A DNA stretch of 64,000 bases, taken from assembly GCA_037138595.1 (NCBI GenBank), contig JBAXIB010000017.1, positions 11,828 to 75,827 on the forward strand, in the 5' to 3' direction. Source of the DNA: UBA4742 sp037138595. Its GTDB lineage: Bacteria; Actinomycetota; Acidimicrobiia; Acidimicrobiales; Acidimicrobilacustridaceae. Positions 1 through 8,692 of the stretch are shown one piece after another. The position numbers and the translations under genes were made by a program. The notes under the pieces are model-generated. The model worked only from the letters and a program-made list of their open reading frames with translations. It did no database searches and was not told the origin of the DNA. Numbering within the stretch: position 1 is the stretch's first letter; the number at the start of each line of letters is the position of its first letter.

Positions 1-93
1 AGTCCTCGGTTGCTCGATCCGTAGCGGTGAACACGACTGGTTTCGGGCCCAGTTCGACCAGCGTGGCCGAACGGTCACCTTTCGATCCGTCAT
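1..93 (-). CDS. FAD-linked sugar-lactone oxidase-like protein, N-terminus only (runs off the left edge)
   Basis: Reading leftwards from an ATG at 93 gives 31 codons with no stop before the window ends. The visible residues include WSNWARNQSC followed by a Pro-rich stretch (IEQPRT). This resembles the start of the FAD-binding domain in D-arabinono-1,4-lactone / L-gulonolactone oxidases, where a W-x-N-W-x-x-N-Q/x-C segment precedes the FAD loop. It lies 33 bp after the DUF2231 gene on the same strand, so it is probably the last visible member of the etfB-etfA-DUF2231 operon. The assignment rests on about 30 residues only, and another FAD_binding_4 oxidase is possible. Confidence 0.55.
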   Translation of the reverse strand, partial: MTDRKVTVRPRWSNWARNQSCSPLRIEQPRT

Positions 94-126
94 CGGCCAA
101 TCTTACGTGCCGGGCAGTCGCCGAGC

Positions 127-651
127 TCAGTCGCGCTCGCCGCCTCCCCCCGTGCTCGGTCCATTCATGTCAACACCAATCCAAGTCGCCTTCGCTCCAC
201 TGTGACCAACCTGATAGGTCGCCACCATGCCACCGAGCGCGCAGAGCACGGCCAAGACTGCGAGCACAATCGATACAGGTCGATACCACGACGGCGACTT
301 GTCATCTTTGGCAGTTGCACGCGTCACGAACCAATGCAGCGCCATCACCGTGCATGCGATCGCCATAATTCCGAACGCCCATGGCAAAATTGCTTCGCCC
401 ATCTCGACGTGTTCGCGCACCAAACGCGTGGGCTCAACGTGGTTCGCCAAGGCCTCACCGCTTTTTTGCGCAAGGCCAACGGCGCCGAAGGCTCCAACCG
501 AAAGAACCGCAACCGTCCAACCGAAGACGCCACGCGCCCGTGACCAAAGGGCGGTGATAACCGTGCCAATCGCCACTAACGGAACCAGAACTACCGCTGC
601 ATGCACAATAAGCGGATGGGCCGGAATCCCGAAAAGACTGTTTATCTCCAT
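127..651 (-). CDS. DUF2231-type four-helix membrane protein
   Basis: A 174-residue integral membrane protein. The N-terminal motif FGIPAHPLIVHAAVVLVPL is typical of DUF2231 (a conserved HPxxVHFP-like signature), and four hydrophobic segments lie at about residues 12-35, 42-60, 85-110 and 123-147. The tail is Gly-rich (GGGGERD). The family is often found near redox or haem proteins, but its function is not known. It follows etfA by 43 bp on the same strand and precedes the lactone-oxidase-like gene, suggesting one transcription unit. The ATG at 651 gives the natural N-terminus for the family. Confidence 0.75.
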   Translation of the reverse strand: MEINSLFGIPAHPLIVHAAVVLVPLVAIGTVITALWSRARGVFGWTVAVLSVGAFGAVGLAQKSGEALANHVEPTRLVREHVEMGEAILPWAFGIMAIACTVMALHWFVTRATAKDDKSPSWYRPVSIVLAVLAVLCALGGMVATYQVGHSGAKATWIGVDMNGPSTGGGGERD

Positions 652-694
652 CCCGTCAGTGTGGCCGAGATCGCGCTCTGTACGCGACCTCTCG

Positions 695-1666
695 TTAGCC
701 GCGAGCTTTAAGCGCTTCGATCAGCGCCGGGATGACCTTGTTCACATCGCCGACAATGCCGAGGTCGCTAATCGAGAAGATCGGCGCTTCGGCATCTTTG
801 TTAATGGCGATGATGTTTTTGGAACCTTTCATCCCGACCATGTGTTGCGTTGCCCCGGAGATTCCGGCCGCGATGTACACCGTCGGCTTTACGACCTTGC
901 CGGTCTGACCAACTTGGTACGAGTACGGGACCCAACCAGCGTCAACGATGGCCCGCGATGCACCTGGCGCAGCACCGAGAAGCTTGGCGAGGTCTTCGAT
1001 GAGTTCGTATTTCTCCGCTTCGCCCAGACCGCGGCCACCCGAAACGACAATCGACGCGTCTTCGAGTTGTGGTCCCTGGCGTTCTTCGACATGACGCTCA
1101 GTGATACGAGCTGTTCCCGCTGCTCCAGTATCGGGGATTGAAATGGCATTGACCGTGGCCGGCGCCCCGCCAGATTCTTCCGCGACAAATGACTTCGGTC
1201 GAAGCAACGCAAGGTGAGGTCCGTCACCAACGAATCGCGTTGCGACATTGGTCGTTCCGCCAAACACTGGTTCGACGACGCTAAGCGCGTCTCCGTCGAG
1301 CACGAGGTCAACCGAATTGGTCAACACTGTCTTGTCGAGTGCGACCGACAGGCGGCCGGCGATATCGCGCCCAGCATAGGAAGTGGCGAACAACATCGCG
1401 TCAGGGGCACCTAATGCTTCAGCCGCTGCTGCGATTGCCGCAGCTACAGGAACACCGACGAGCGCTCCGCCGAGATCGCCGGTGGTGTGCACGGTTGTTG
1501 CTCCGTGTGCACCAAGGGTGGCCGCGATTGCATCGGCATCGCCGCCGGCATAGATCGCTTCGACGGTGCTTGCGAGTTCGCGAGCCTTGGTAAGGATTTC
1601 GAGGGTGGACGACGACACCTTGCCGTCAGTCGCCTCAGCGAAAACCCAGATCTTTGCGAGAGTCAT
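695..1666 (-). CDS. etfA: Electron transfer flavoprotein alpha subunit
   Basis: This 323-residue protein is the FAD-binding alpha subunit of ETF, which carries electrons from acyl-CoA and related dehydrogenases to ETF-quinone oxidoreductase. The N-terminal domain begins IWVFAE. The C-terminal FAD domain carries the family signature with VSGGRGLG near residues 207-214, then SYQVGQTGK and AAGISGATQH, ending with the usual INKDAEAPIF and VGD segments. The length is normal. The ATG at 1666 has an AGGAGA ribosome site 8 nt upstream. It lies 13 bp after etfB, so the two are co-transcribed. A second, more divergent ETF pair lies at 35.9-39.5 kb in the mycofactocin region. Confidence 0.95.
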   Translation of the reverse strand: MTLAKIWVFAEATDGKVSSSTLEILTKARELASTVEAIYAGGDADAIAATLGAHGATTVHTTGDLGGALVGVPVAAAIAAAAEALGAPDAMLFATSYAGRDIAGRLSVALDKTVLTNSVDLVLDGDALSVVEPVFGGTTNVATRFVGDGPHLALLRPKSFVAEESGGAPATVNAISIPDTGAAGTARITERHVEERQGPQLEDASIVVSGGRGLGEAEKYELIEDLAKLLGAAPGASRAIVDAGWVPYSYQVGQTGKVVKPTVYIAAGISGATQHMVGMKGSKNIIAINKDAEAPIFSISDLGIVGDVNKVIPALIEALKARG

Positions 1667-1679
1667 GATCAGTTATCTC

Positions 1680-2462
1680 CTAGATGACCTTGAGATTGTC
1701 GAGATAGGCAACGATTTTTTCGAATCCGGTGCCATCATCTTCGATGACCTCGCCCGCTTGTCGGGACGCCGCGGCATCGATAGCGATGATTTCTTGATGA
1801 GCACCAACCCAACCGACTTGGGAGGCATCAATGCCAAGATCGGCAGCGGTCACTTCGTCAACGGGTTTGCTCTTGGCCGCCATGATCCCCTTGAACGAGG
1901 GATAACGCGGCTCGACCACACCAGCGGTCACCGATACAACGGCAGGGAGCGGACATTCGACATCGTCGTAGCCGGCTTCGGTCTGTCGCTCGACTTTGAC
2001 CATCGCTCCGTCAACCGCGATCGACTTAGCAAAAGTGACTGACGGGAGTCCGAGCAGTGCAGCAATTTGCTCAGGCACCGTGCCGGTGTAGCCGTCACTT
2101 GATTCGGTAGCGGTCAGCACAAGGTCAGCGCCCTCGACGCGTTTGATCGCAGCGGCGAGCAACTTGGCGGTGCCAAGGGCATCGGTGCCAACCAAGGTTG
2201 GATCGCTGATGAGAATCGCTTTCGCGGCACCCATCGCCAGCGCGGTACGCAATCCGCTCACTTCGCTGTTGGGAGCCATCGAGACCAGCGTGACCTCGCC
2301 GCCACCAGCGGTGTCGACGAGTTGCAAGGCCATTTCGACGCCATAGGAGTCGGACTCATCGAGGATGAGTTTCCCGTCTCGCTTGAGGGTCTTGGTTTCG
2401 GGATCCATCGCACCCGGGTCAGCCGGGTCCGGAATCTGTTTGACGCAGACGACAACGTTCAT
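1680..2462 (-). CDS. etfB: Electron transfer flavoprotein beta subunit
   Basis: This 260-residue ETF beta subunit begins MNVVVCVKQIPDP, the canonical start of the family. An in-frame ATG nine codons upstream (2489) would add a poor extension, so 2462 is chosen. The AMP-binding region contains DSDSYGVEMALQL near residues 40-52 and VLTATESSDGYTGTVP near 115-130. The C-terminus has the conserved PRYPSFKGIMAAK. It is the first gene of the etfB-etfA-DUF2231 unit and is divergent from the lipid kinase gene, with about 75 bp between starts. Confidence 0.95.
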   Translation of the reverse strand: MNVVVCVKQIPDPADPGAMDPETKTLKRDGKLILDESDSYGVEMALQLVDTAGGGEVTLVSMAPNSEVSGLRTALAMGAAKAILISDPTLVGTDALGTAKLLAAAIKRVEGADLVLTATESSDGYTGTVPEQIAALLGLPSVTFAKSIAVDGAMVKVERQTEAGYDDVECPLPAVVSVTAGVVEPRYPSFKGIMAAKSKPVDEVTAADLGIDASQVGWVGAHQEIIAIDAAASRQAGEVIEDDGTGFEKIVAYLDNLKVI

Positions 2463-2536
2463 GGGTGACATTCTTCGCGGCAATCGCACCGTCCGCCAAA
2501 TCGAGCGATAGGCAGTGCTGCTACGGTCACTGTGCA

Positions 2537-3451
2537 GTGAGGATCCTGCTGCTCGTCAACTCATCGGCATCGTCGGTGACGGCCCGTGGACGCGTCATGA
2601 TCCAGAAGGCACTTTCGGCCGATCATGAGGTGACAATGGCCGAGACGAGTCGCCGCGGACATGCCACTCGTTTGGCCCAAGGTGCGGCAGTCGAAGGCAT
2701 CGATGTCGTGGTAGTCCTCGGCGGAGACGGCACGTTGAATGAGGCAGCAAATGGTCTGGCCGGCAGCGATACCGCGCTCGCCGCGCTTCCCGGTGGTTCC
2801 ACAAATGTTTTTGCGCGTACGCTTGGTTTGCCCGACGACGCGATTGAAGCAACCGTCGTAGTGCTCGACGCGTTAGCGCAAAACTCCATCCGTCGCGTCG
2901 GACTCGGAATGGTCAATGGTCGTTATTTTCTGTTTCATGCCGGCATGGGGTTCGACGCTGCGGTCATCGCGCGGGTCGAACGTCGCGCGTCGCTAAAACG
3001 CTATGCGAGTCATCCGCTCTTTCTTTTTTCGGCATTTGAAACGTGGTTCCGGGGATATGACCATGAACGGCCACACTTCGCGGTGCATTTCCCCGATGGT
3101 GATGTCATTGATGACGCGTACTTCGGTGTTTGCCTCAACACGAATCCCTATACCTACCTCGGAGCACGGCCGGTCAACGTCGCGCCAGGCACCAACCTCG
3201 ACACTGGCCTAGCCATGGTTTCGATGCGTTCGCTCGCATTGCCAACGATCGTTTCGATCGGGTTGAGCACTCTGGGATCAGGGCAACGACTGCGCAAGCA
3301 TCCCGCAGTTGACCATCGCAGCGATTTGTCGTCAGTTCGCATCGAAGGCTTTGGGCCATTTCCCTATCAGGTCGATGGTGACTATCTCGGCGAGGTCAGC
3401 GCGCTCGAGTTCCAGCACAAAAAGGACATCCTGGCGCTCGTCATTCCGTGA
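2537..3451 (+). CDS. Diacylglycerol/sphingosine kinase-family lipid kinase
   Basis: A 304-residue DAGK-catalytic-domain protein that probably phosphorylates diacylglycerol or a related lipid alcohol with ATP. Visible motifs are the nucleotide loop VVLGGDGTLNEAANGL, the LPGGSTNVFARTLG segment and FHAGMGFDAAV, followed by a C-terminal beta-sandwich half with QVDGDYLG. The GTG at 2537 gives VRILLLVNSSAS, a normal family start. Open frame upstream to 2465 is not conserved-looking. A TACGGT hexamer at 2522-2527, nine bases before this GTG, may be the -10 box of a nearly leaderless message. The neighbouring glycerophosphodiesterase gene is convergent. Confidence 0.9.
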   Translation: MRILLLVNSSASSVTARGRVMIQKALSADHEVTMAETSRRGHATRLAQGAAVEGIDVVVVLGGDGTLNEAANGLAGSDTALAALPGGSTNVFARTLGLPDDAIEATVVVLDALAQNSIRRVGLGMVNGRYFLFHAGMGFDAAVIARVERRASLKRYASHPLFLFSAFETWFRGYDHERPHFAVHFPDGDVIDDAYFGVCLNTNPYTYLGARPVNVAPGTNLDTGLAMVSMRSLALPTIVSIGLSTLGSGQRLRKHPAVDHRSDLSSVRIEGFGPFPYQVDGDYLGEVSALEFQHKKDILALVIP

Positions 3452-3501
3452 TCGCGGGCTTTGGATAGACCGATCGGGCACAGCGCCAAATCGCGGTTCC
3501 A

Positions 3502-4278
3502 TTACCGATGCAAGTCGATGACCGATCGTGCAGTGTCGACAACATTCGTGATGACGCCATCGACACCAAGATCACGCAGTTCCGCGATGCGAACTGGATC
3601 GTCAACGGTCCAGGGAAAAACGCGAAGGCCCGCGTCGGTAGCCAACGTCATAAACGCCGCGTCAACCGTCGGGTGCCAGGGGTTCATCGCGGTGTGACCC
3701 TGTGACGCCGCCTCAGCAATCGCGGCGGCGGGGTCGGCAAGTTCAAAGCGAAGCCAACCGGTGGGAACTATCGACGCACGCGAATGAACCGCAGCGATTG
3801 TTCGCGGATTAAACGACGTGACGAGTACCCGACTCAAGTCTGTTCCCACGATGCCAGCTTGGCTACTCGTCGCCGCCCGTCGCACGAATAGGTCCGCCAA
3901 CTGCTCGGCGACGTGATCGTCAGGATCGAAATCGGGATCGCTGGGATCGTTCTTAATTTCCGCATTGATCCCCATCGTTCCGCATGCGTCGAGCGTGTCG
4001 ATGAGCGACGGGACAGTTTTCGGAAGCTGCTCACGATCGAGTTCGACTATCACCCGACCATCGGGCAATACCGCGTCGTGGTGCACCACCAACGACCCAT
4101 CGGCGGTGCGGCGGACGTCGAACTCCACCCAGTCCGCACCGAGTTCGGCGGCTCGACGAAACGCTTCCAGGGTGTTTTCCGGACACACTGCCGAAGCGCC
4201 CCGATGGGCAATAACCATCGTCCCAATGCCAGAAAACCCGCCAACCGCCAGTATCGGCCGATCACCGCTGTCGTCCAT
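3502..4278 (-). CDS. Glycerophosphodiester phosphodiesterase
   Basis: A 258-residue cytoplasmic GDPD-family TIM-barrel enzyme that hydrolyses glycerophosphodiesters to glycerol-3-phosphate and an alcohol. The family signatures are present: IAHRGAS near residue 23, PENTLEAF, the metal-site EFDVRRTADG and VVHHD, then NAEIKND. The C-terminal VFPWTVDD and LGVDGVITN are also typical. The ATG at 4278 has GAGGTG seven bases upstream, which supports it over the internal ATG at 4218. No signal peptide is seen. It is convergent with the lipid kinase, which fits a shared phospholipid-turnover theme. Confidence 0.92.
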   Translation of the reverse strand: MDDSGDRPILAVGGFSGIGTMVIAHRGASAVCPENTLEAFRRAAELGADWVEFDVRRTADGSLVVHHDAVLPDGRVIVELDREQLPKTVPSLIDTLDACGTMGINAEIKNDPSDPDFDPDDHVAEQLADLFVRRAATSSQAGIVGTDLSRVLVTSFNPRTIAAVHSRASIVPTGWLRFELADPAAAIAEAASQGHTAMNPWHPTVDAAFMTLATDAGLRVFPWTVDDPVRIAELRDLGVDGVITNVVDTARSVIDLHR

Positions 4279-4535
4279 AAACCCACCTCAGATCCCCGTT
4301 AGCGCCTCGATTTGGATGCACAGATTCAATGGTAAACCCAATGTTCGCAAGCAAAATTGGGCCAACGAGACAAATGTCATAGTGAAAGATTTGAGAAAGC
4401 CCTTGATCCGCCCCAATGCCGACGGTAGGTTCTCCTCGTTCCAGCTACACGTGTGCAATCGTGCACGGTGGCATGTGATTCGCTTCACGATCGTCGCCTG
4501 CGCGGCCTCGGGGAGCCCGAACTCTCGGAGGCATC

Positions 4536-4835
4536 GTGGCGCTCGCCTCGGCCGATTCCCTTTCACTTTCGATTGATCTTGACCGGTGGCGCGATGTGGC
4601 GTCATGTCGTGATACCGATCCCGATCTGTTCTTCCCTGTCGGCACAACTGGCCCGGCTATCGAACAAATCGCGGCAGCAAAGAACGTGTGCGGTGACTGC
4701 GATGCCAAGGCACCGTGCCTTGAATTTGCTCTTACCACCAACCAAGACTCTGGGGTTTGGGGCGGCACATCTGAAGAAGAGCGTCGCAAGCTTCGCCGCC
4801 AATGGATGGCGGCTAAGCGCCGAGCTTCAGCCTGA
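4536..4835 (+). CDS. WhiB-family Fe-S transcription factor (WhiB1-like)
   Basis: A 99-residue WhiB-like protein. It has the four cluster cysteines (ASCRDTDPD, then NVCGDCDAKAPC), the tryptophan-glycine turn GVWGGTSEEER and a basic C-terminus (RRQWMAAKRRAS) for DNA contact. The family binds a 4Fe-4S cluster that senses NO and O2 and usually works with the primary sigma factor. The GTG at 4536 follows CGGAGG by four bases. It converges on the PdtaS-like kinase gene. In mycobacteria whiB1 also sits beside pdtaS, so the order looks conserved across Actinomycetota (recalled, not searched). The 257 bp upstream of the gene hold no other gene I can support. Confidence 0.9.
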   Translation: MALASADSLSLSIDLDRWRDVASCRDTDPDLFFPVGTTGPAIEQIAAAKNVCGDCDAKAPCLEFALTTNQDSGVWGGTSEEERRKLRRQWMAAKRRASA

Positions 4836-4869
4836 TACTCAGCTGAGTTCGCACAGTCTGCGGCACCGA

Positions 4870-6396
4870 TCAACGATCCTCCACCTCGGGGGATCGTTTC
4901 GCGTCGGGATAGCGGTCTATGGCAATCAGGCTGAGCGGGACTCGAAGGTTGACGACCGTGCCACGACGGTCAGGCGGTCCCGACCCCGGAGCCAGTTCGA
5001 TGGTTCCTTCAAGCTCAGTGGTAACCAACGTGCGCACGATCGACAAGCCCAGCCCCGTCGACGTATCAAGCGAAAAGCCAGCAGGGAGGCCCGCTCCGTC
5101 ATCGGTCACGCGCACGGAAAGGTCGCGACCATCATTTGTTAGCTCGACGACAACCGAACCTTGTTGGCCAGCCACCCGCGCCGGATACGCATGATCGACA
5201 ACGTTTTGCAGCAACTCGTTAAGTACCACAGACAGCGGGGTAGCGATCGTCGCAGGGAGCTTCCCCGCGTCACCGAGAATCTTCATCTCCACCAAGTCAT
5301 CAGATGAGAGCAAGCCTTCTTCGACCATGCGCACCAACGGCCGAACAATTTCGATGAATGGCACATCATCGCCAACCTCATGCGACAAAATTTCGTGTAC
5401 CAAGGCAATCGAGCGAATTCGTCGCACTGATTCCTCAATCGCCGCTTTCGCTTCGGCCGACGAGAGCCGCCGCCCTTGGAGTCGAAGCAACGACGAAATC
5501 GTCTGCAAATTGTTCTTTACCCGATGATGAATCTCCCGAATTGTCGCGTCTTTCGACAACAGCAATCGATCGCGTCGCCGAAGTTCGGAAATATCTCGCA
5601 GCAATACCAATGCCCCAGTCACGACACCCGAATCAAGCAATGGGATGGTGCGAATGAGCACCGTGACTTGTGGTCCTCGCTCAATTTCCTCCGCGCCGGG
5701 GAACGCATCTTGAAATGCTGTTCGAACTGCAGATTCTTCAAGGCCGAGTTCGCCAAGGGTCATCCCATCGGTATTGGCGTGCACGCCCATCCGATGTAGA
5801 GCCGACGTCGCATTCGGCGACGCGTACGCGATTCGGCCCGATCCATCAAGCACGATGACGCCGTCACCTACCCGAGGAGCCTCTTCGGTTGGCCCTACCT
5901 CGGTCGCGAAAGGGAATTCGCCCGAGCTCATCATTCGGGCCAGGCGATTGAACACTTCGACATATGTACGTTCGAGTTCCCCGGGATGACGCACCGAAGG
6001 CGCAGCCTCTCGATTTGCGACCGCAATTGTTCGGCCATGAAAGCGAACTGGAATACAAAGCGAGCGCACGCGCTCTTTGAGGATCTGATTCGTGACTTCA
6101 CCGTCAATGATTTCGCCCAATTGCAATGAACGATTGACTAGCGGCCGCTCATCGGCGGTCATGACAGTCCCAACCAAGTCGCTTCGATACAACGTCTGAT
6201 TGGTTACGGGTCGCACCTGACCAAGTACCACCAAATCGCTAGAACTTTGACCATCGTCGGCGACTGCAAACAAGAGCATGTCTGCGAAGCACAAATCGGC
6301 CAGCAAGCCCCATGACGCCACCAGACGTTGAAGGTGCTCGATTTCAGGATCACCTAGCCGCGTATACCTATGTGCGAACTCAGCAAGGCTAGCCAT
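4870..6396 (-). CDS. pdtaS: PdtaS-type sensor histidine kinase (GAF-PAS-HisKA_2-HATPase)
   Basis: A 508-residue soluble kinase without membrane segments. Domain order: GAF-like sensor (about 1-155), PAS (about 175-275), HisKA_2 phosphoacceptor region with REIHHRVKNNLQ at 287-298 (phosphorylated His about 290-291), then HATPase_c with NELLQNVVDHAYP (N box) and DDGAGLP (G box). This matches PdtaS, which phosphorylates the antiterminator PdtaR in mycobacteria. No response regulator lies in the window, so the partner would be elsewhere. The start at 6396 gives MASLAEFAHRYTRLGDPEIEHL, a good fit to the known N-terminus. Confidence 0.88.
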   Translation of the reverse strand: MASLAEFAHRYTRLGDPEIEHLQRLVASWGLLADLCFADMLLFAVADDGQSSSDLVVLGQVRPVTNQTLYRSDLVGTVMTADERPLVNRSLQLGEIIDGEVTNQILKERVRSLCIPVRFHGRTIAVANREAAPSVRHPGELERTYVEVFNRLARMMSSGEFPFATEVGPTEEAPRVGDGVIVLDGSGRIAYASPNATSALHRMGVHANTDGMTLGELGLEESAVRTAFQDAFPGAEEIERGPQVTVLIRTIPLLDSGVVTGALVLLRDISELRRRDRLLLSKDATIREIHHRVKNNLQTISSLLRLQGRRLSSAEAKAAIEESVRRIRSIALVHEILSHEVGDDVPFIEIVRPLVRMVEEGLLSSDDLVEMKILGDAGKLPATIATPLSVVLNELLQNVVDHAYPARVAGQQGSVVVELTNDGRDLSVRVTDDGAGLPAGFSLDTSTGLGLSIVRTLVTTELEGTIELAPGSGPPDRRGTVVNLRVPLSLIAIDRYPDAKRSPEVEDR

Positions 6397-6468
6397 GCGT
6401 CACAGTCTGCTCCGCTGTTGACGCAAACGACCGCAACGATGTGATGCAAACGCGTCGGTGGAAATCCA

Positions 6469-7692
6469 TCAGCGCCAAATTTGCTCGCCGAGGCGAAGTA
6501 GCCCGGCGAGATCATAAATGTCAGACTCGAAATAGGGCACCGACGCAATAACATCGGGCTTCCGCGAAAGTTCTGATCGCGTTTCTGCTTCGCGCGTCGC
6601 TACTACACGATAGGCCAGAAAACTTTCGCCGACTTCGCGCAGCACACGACCAACAAGCTGGCGGTCGGCGAATTCGGCCGGGACTTTCGACGCGATCGAT
6701 TCGGATTCACTCGCTAGACGACGAGCGATTCCTGTGGCCCCCCGGTTCATGAAGGAGTCCGGCAAGACCTTGTTCAGGACCAACGCGCCGAGGTGAAAGT
6801 GACGCGCTTCCAATGCGTCGATAAAGAAATCTGCCTCGCGAGCGGGCAGCGTCTCAAGGGTGGTGACAACCATGAACGTCGTTCGAGGATCTTGCATGAT
6901 CCGTTTGACTGACTTTGCCCGCTCGACGAAACCGTCGTACATCGTTTGGAACAACACAAAAAACTCGGCGATATCGGCCAAAAATTGCGAACCCAACACC
7001 CGATCGGCAACCAAGTAAAAAGGCTTTGACGCGGTGTTGTACAAGCGCGACTTGTAGGGGGCGATAAGCCAACGCAACAACCGACTCGAGAAAAAGTCCG
7101 CCATGCGATCAGGCGCCTCAAGAAAATCAATTGCGTTGCGCGTGGGCGGCGTATCTACGACGATCAGGTCGTAGCGACCCGAGGCGTGAATCTCGTAGAG
7201 GCGCTCCATCGCGATGTAATCATGGCTCTGCACAAACTTGCCGGTGATGTTTTGGTAGAGCGGGTTGGCCAAAATGGCTTCGCGCGTTTCCTCATCCGGC
7301 GCGTGCGTTCGCACGAGCTCATCCCACGACTGCTTCATGTCGAGCATCGCAGCCCAAAGTTCACCTTGGGGTTCAACTCCAGCTTCTTGAAACAGTGAGT
7401 GAGGAACCCGCGTTTCGATGTTGCCAAATGCTTCGAGGCCCAGCGCTGTAGCCAGTCGGCGAGCAGGATCGACTGTCAACACCAAAACCTTGCCGCCCAA
7501 GTGCGCGGCGGCCATCGCGGCAACGGCGGCCGCTGTCGTGGTCTTACCAACGCCACCCGACCCGCACGTCACGATCATTTCCTTCGACGCACACAATGCT
7601 TCGAGTGTGCTCCCGACTTTTGGTGAGCCACGCCGAGACGATGCTTCGTCACGCTTAGTCCGGCCCGAATGATCGCTGTTCCGATTCGCCAT
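6469..7692 (-). CDS. ArsA/Get3-like P-loop ATPase, second subunit of a pair
   Basis: A 407-residue anion-transporting-ATPase-family protein. The deviant Walker A is CGSGGVGKTTTAAA, with VLTVDPARRLATALG and VVDTPPTRNAIDFLE as switch and Walker B-like segments. It lies 2 bp after its partner (7695-8681). Such tandem ATPases (Rv3679/Rv3680 in M. tuberculosis) form Get3-like heterodimers of unsettled function, possibly tail-anchored or metabolite-related. No arsenite pump or arsR is present, so arsenic export is unlikely. The N-terminal 30 residues are basic and low-complexity and may not be part of the fold. Confidence 0.85.
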   Translation of the reverse strand: MANRNSDHSGRTKRDEASSRRGSPKVGSTLEALCASKEMIVTCGSGGVGKTTTAAAVAAMAAAHLGGKVLVLTVDPARRLATALGLEAFGNIETRVPHSLFQEAGVEPQGELWAAMLDMKQSWDELVRTHAPDEETREAILANPLYQNITGKFVQSHDYIAMERLYEIHASGRYDLIVVDTPPTRNAIDFLEAPDRMADFFSSRLLRWLIAPYKSRLYNTASKPFYLVADRVLGSQFLADIAEFFVLFQTMYDGFVERAKSVKRIMQDPRTTFMVVTTLETLPAREADFFIDALEARHFHLGALVLNKVLPDSFMNRGATGIARRLASESESIASKVPAEFADRQLVGRVLREVGESFLAYRVVATREAETRSELSRKPDVIASVPYFESDIYDLAGLLRLGEQIWR

Positions 7693-7694
7693 AG

Positions 7695-8681
7695 TCAGTA
7701 TCCGAGTTCGCCCGCGAGTGCTTCGGCCATTGATCGAGTCGAACGAACGCCGTGCGCTCGATTGAATAGGTACGGCACATACATCACCGGAATTTCCGGC
7801 GGCAGCTCGTCACGAAGTCGATTCAAGTGGGTTGCCCGCGTTCGACGGAGCGTGACCGCGAGCTGCGCGGCATCCAGTACCGGCATGACATTGTCAACTG
7901 AACTGCCGAGCAAGCCGGCGAGCATTTCAGCTCCACTCGACTCATGCAGCGCTCGAAAGACTTGTTCCTCACCTCGGCCGAAGAGTTCTGGGAGCACCCG
8001 ATTGACAATCACCGCTGCGACCAACACCTCAGTTTCGACTTTCAGCCTGGTTGCCAATTCGAGGGTCTCGCTTACTGGCATTTCCTCCGGAGCCGACACG
8101 ATCACCGCCGCCGTCTGACGGGGGTCACTCAAAATATCAACCATCCAGCGCGTTTGGTCTCGAATCCGCCCCACCTTGACCAGTTGGTTAATCGCTTGTG
8201 GTGCCGCGAGTTGGCCGACGACATGACCTGTTGCCGACGCGTCTACCACCACCAAGTCATAGGTCTGCTCTCGAACTTCGTAACAAAGCTTCCCGATCGT
8301 CAAGATTTCTTTAACTCCGGGTGCAGCGTCAGCAACAAAATCGAACGTTCGGGCTACTGGCCCGATTCGACCCAACAGCGGCACTCGGAGTTGCAACTTT
8401 AAGTACTCACGCAGCGATTGTTCGGTGTCCATTGCCATACCGACGAGGTTTGGTGCCAGGTGGCGAGGCTCAAACGCCAATGGTCCCGATTCGAACGCGT
8501 CAGCCAAGTCGCCTTTCGCGTCTATCTCGCACACCAGCGTCCGTTTACCCTGCTGCGCGCTCAGTAATGCCAGCGATGCTGCAATCGTTGTCTTGCCGAC
8601 TCCCCCTTTGCCAGTAACAAAGAGTAAACGTCGATCGAGGAGTCCTCGATTGTCGCCGGCGAAATCAGCCGAGGACGACAT
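7695..8681 (-). CDS. ArsA/Get3-like P-loop ATPase, first subunit of a pair
   Basis: A 328-residue partner of the downstream ATPase. Walker A is TGKGGVGKTTIAASLA, followed by LVCEIDAKGDLADAFES, and VVDASATGHVVGQLAAP matches the ArsA/Get3 switch region. The length and N-terminus (ending GLLDRRLLFVTGKGG) fit the Rv3679-like subunit. It follows the DUF3107 gene by 11 bp on the same strand, so DUF3107 and the two ATPases probably form one operon. The role is inferred from the pair only. Confidence 0.85.
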   Translation of the reverse strand: MSSSADFAGDNRGLLDRRLLFVTGKGGVGKTTIAASLALLSAQQGKRTLVCEIDAKGDLADAFESGPLAFEPRHLAPNLVGMAMDTEQSLREYLKLQLRVPLLGRIGPVARTFDFVADAAPGVKEILTIGKLCYEVREQTYDLVVVDASATGHVVGQLAAPQAINQLVKVGRIRDQTRWMVDILSDPRQTAAVIVSAPEEMPVSETLELATRLKVETEVLVAAVIVNRVLPELFGRGEEQVFRALHESSGAEMLAGLLGSSVDNVMPVLDAAQLAVTLRRTRATHLNRLRDELPPEIPVMYVPYLFNRAHGVRSTRSMAEALAGELGY

Positions 8682-8692
8682 CGTCGATTCGG

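Noticed and set aside
227..1141. Long open frame on the plus strand over etfA and DUF2231
   Set aside because: It is antisense to two clear family members (DUF2231 and EtfA) and its own protein shows no fold or motif.
4337..4361. Inverted repeat CCCAAT-N13-ATTGGG between the phosphodiesterase gene and whiB
   Set aside because: Six-base arms with a long loop and no T-run are weak. It could be chance in a 257-bp gap with no other visible feature.
4453..5142. Open frame of 229 codons overlapping whiB and the kinase gene
   Set aside because: It runs across WhiB in another frame and antisense to PdtaS. WhiB has all four cluster cysteines, so this frame is a shadow.
6469..8681. ArsA-like ATPases as an arsenite efflux system
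   Set aside because: There is no ArsB, ArsR or ArsD, and the tandem pair matches the Get3-like pair of actinobacteria instead.
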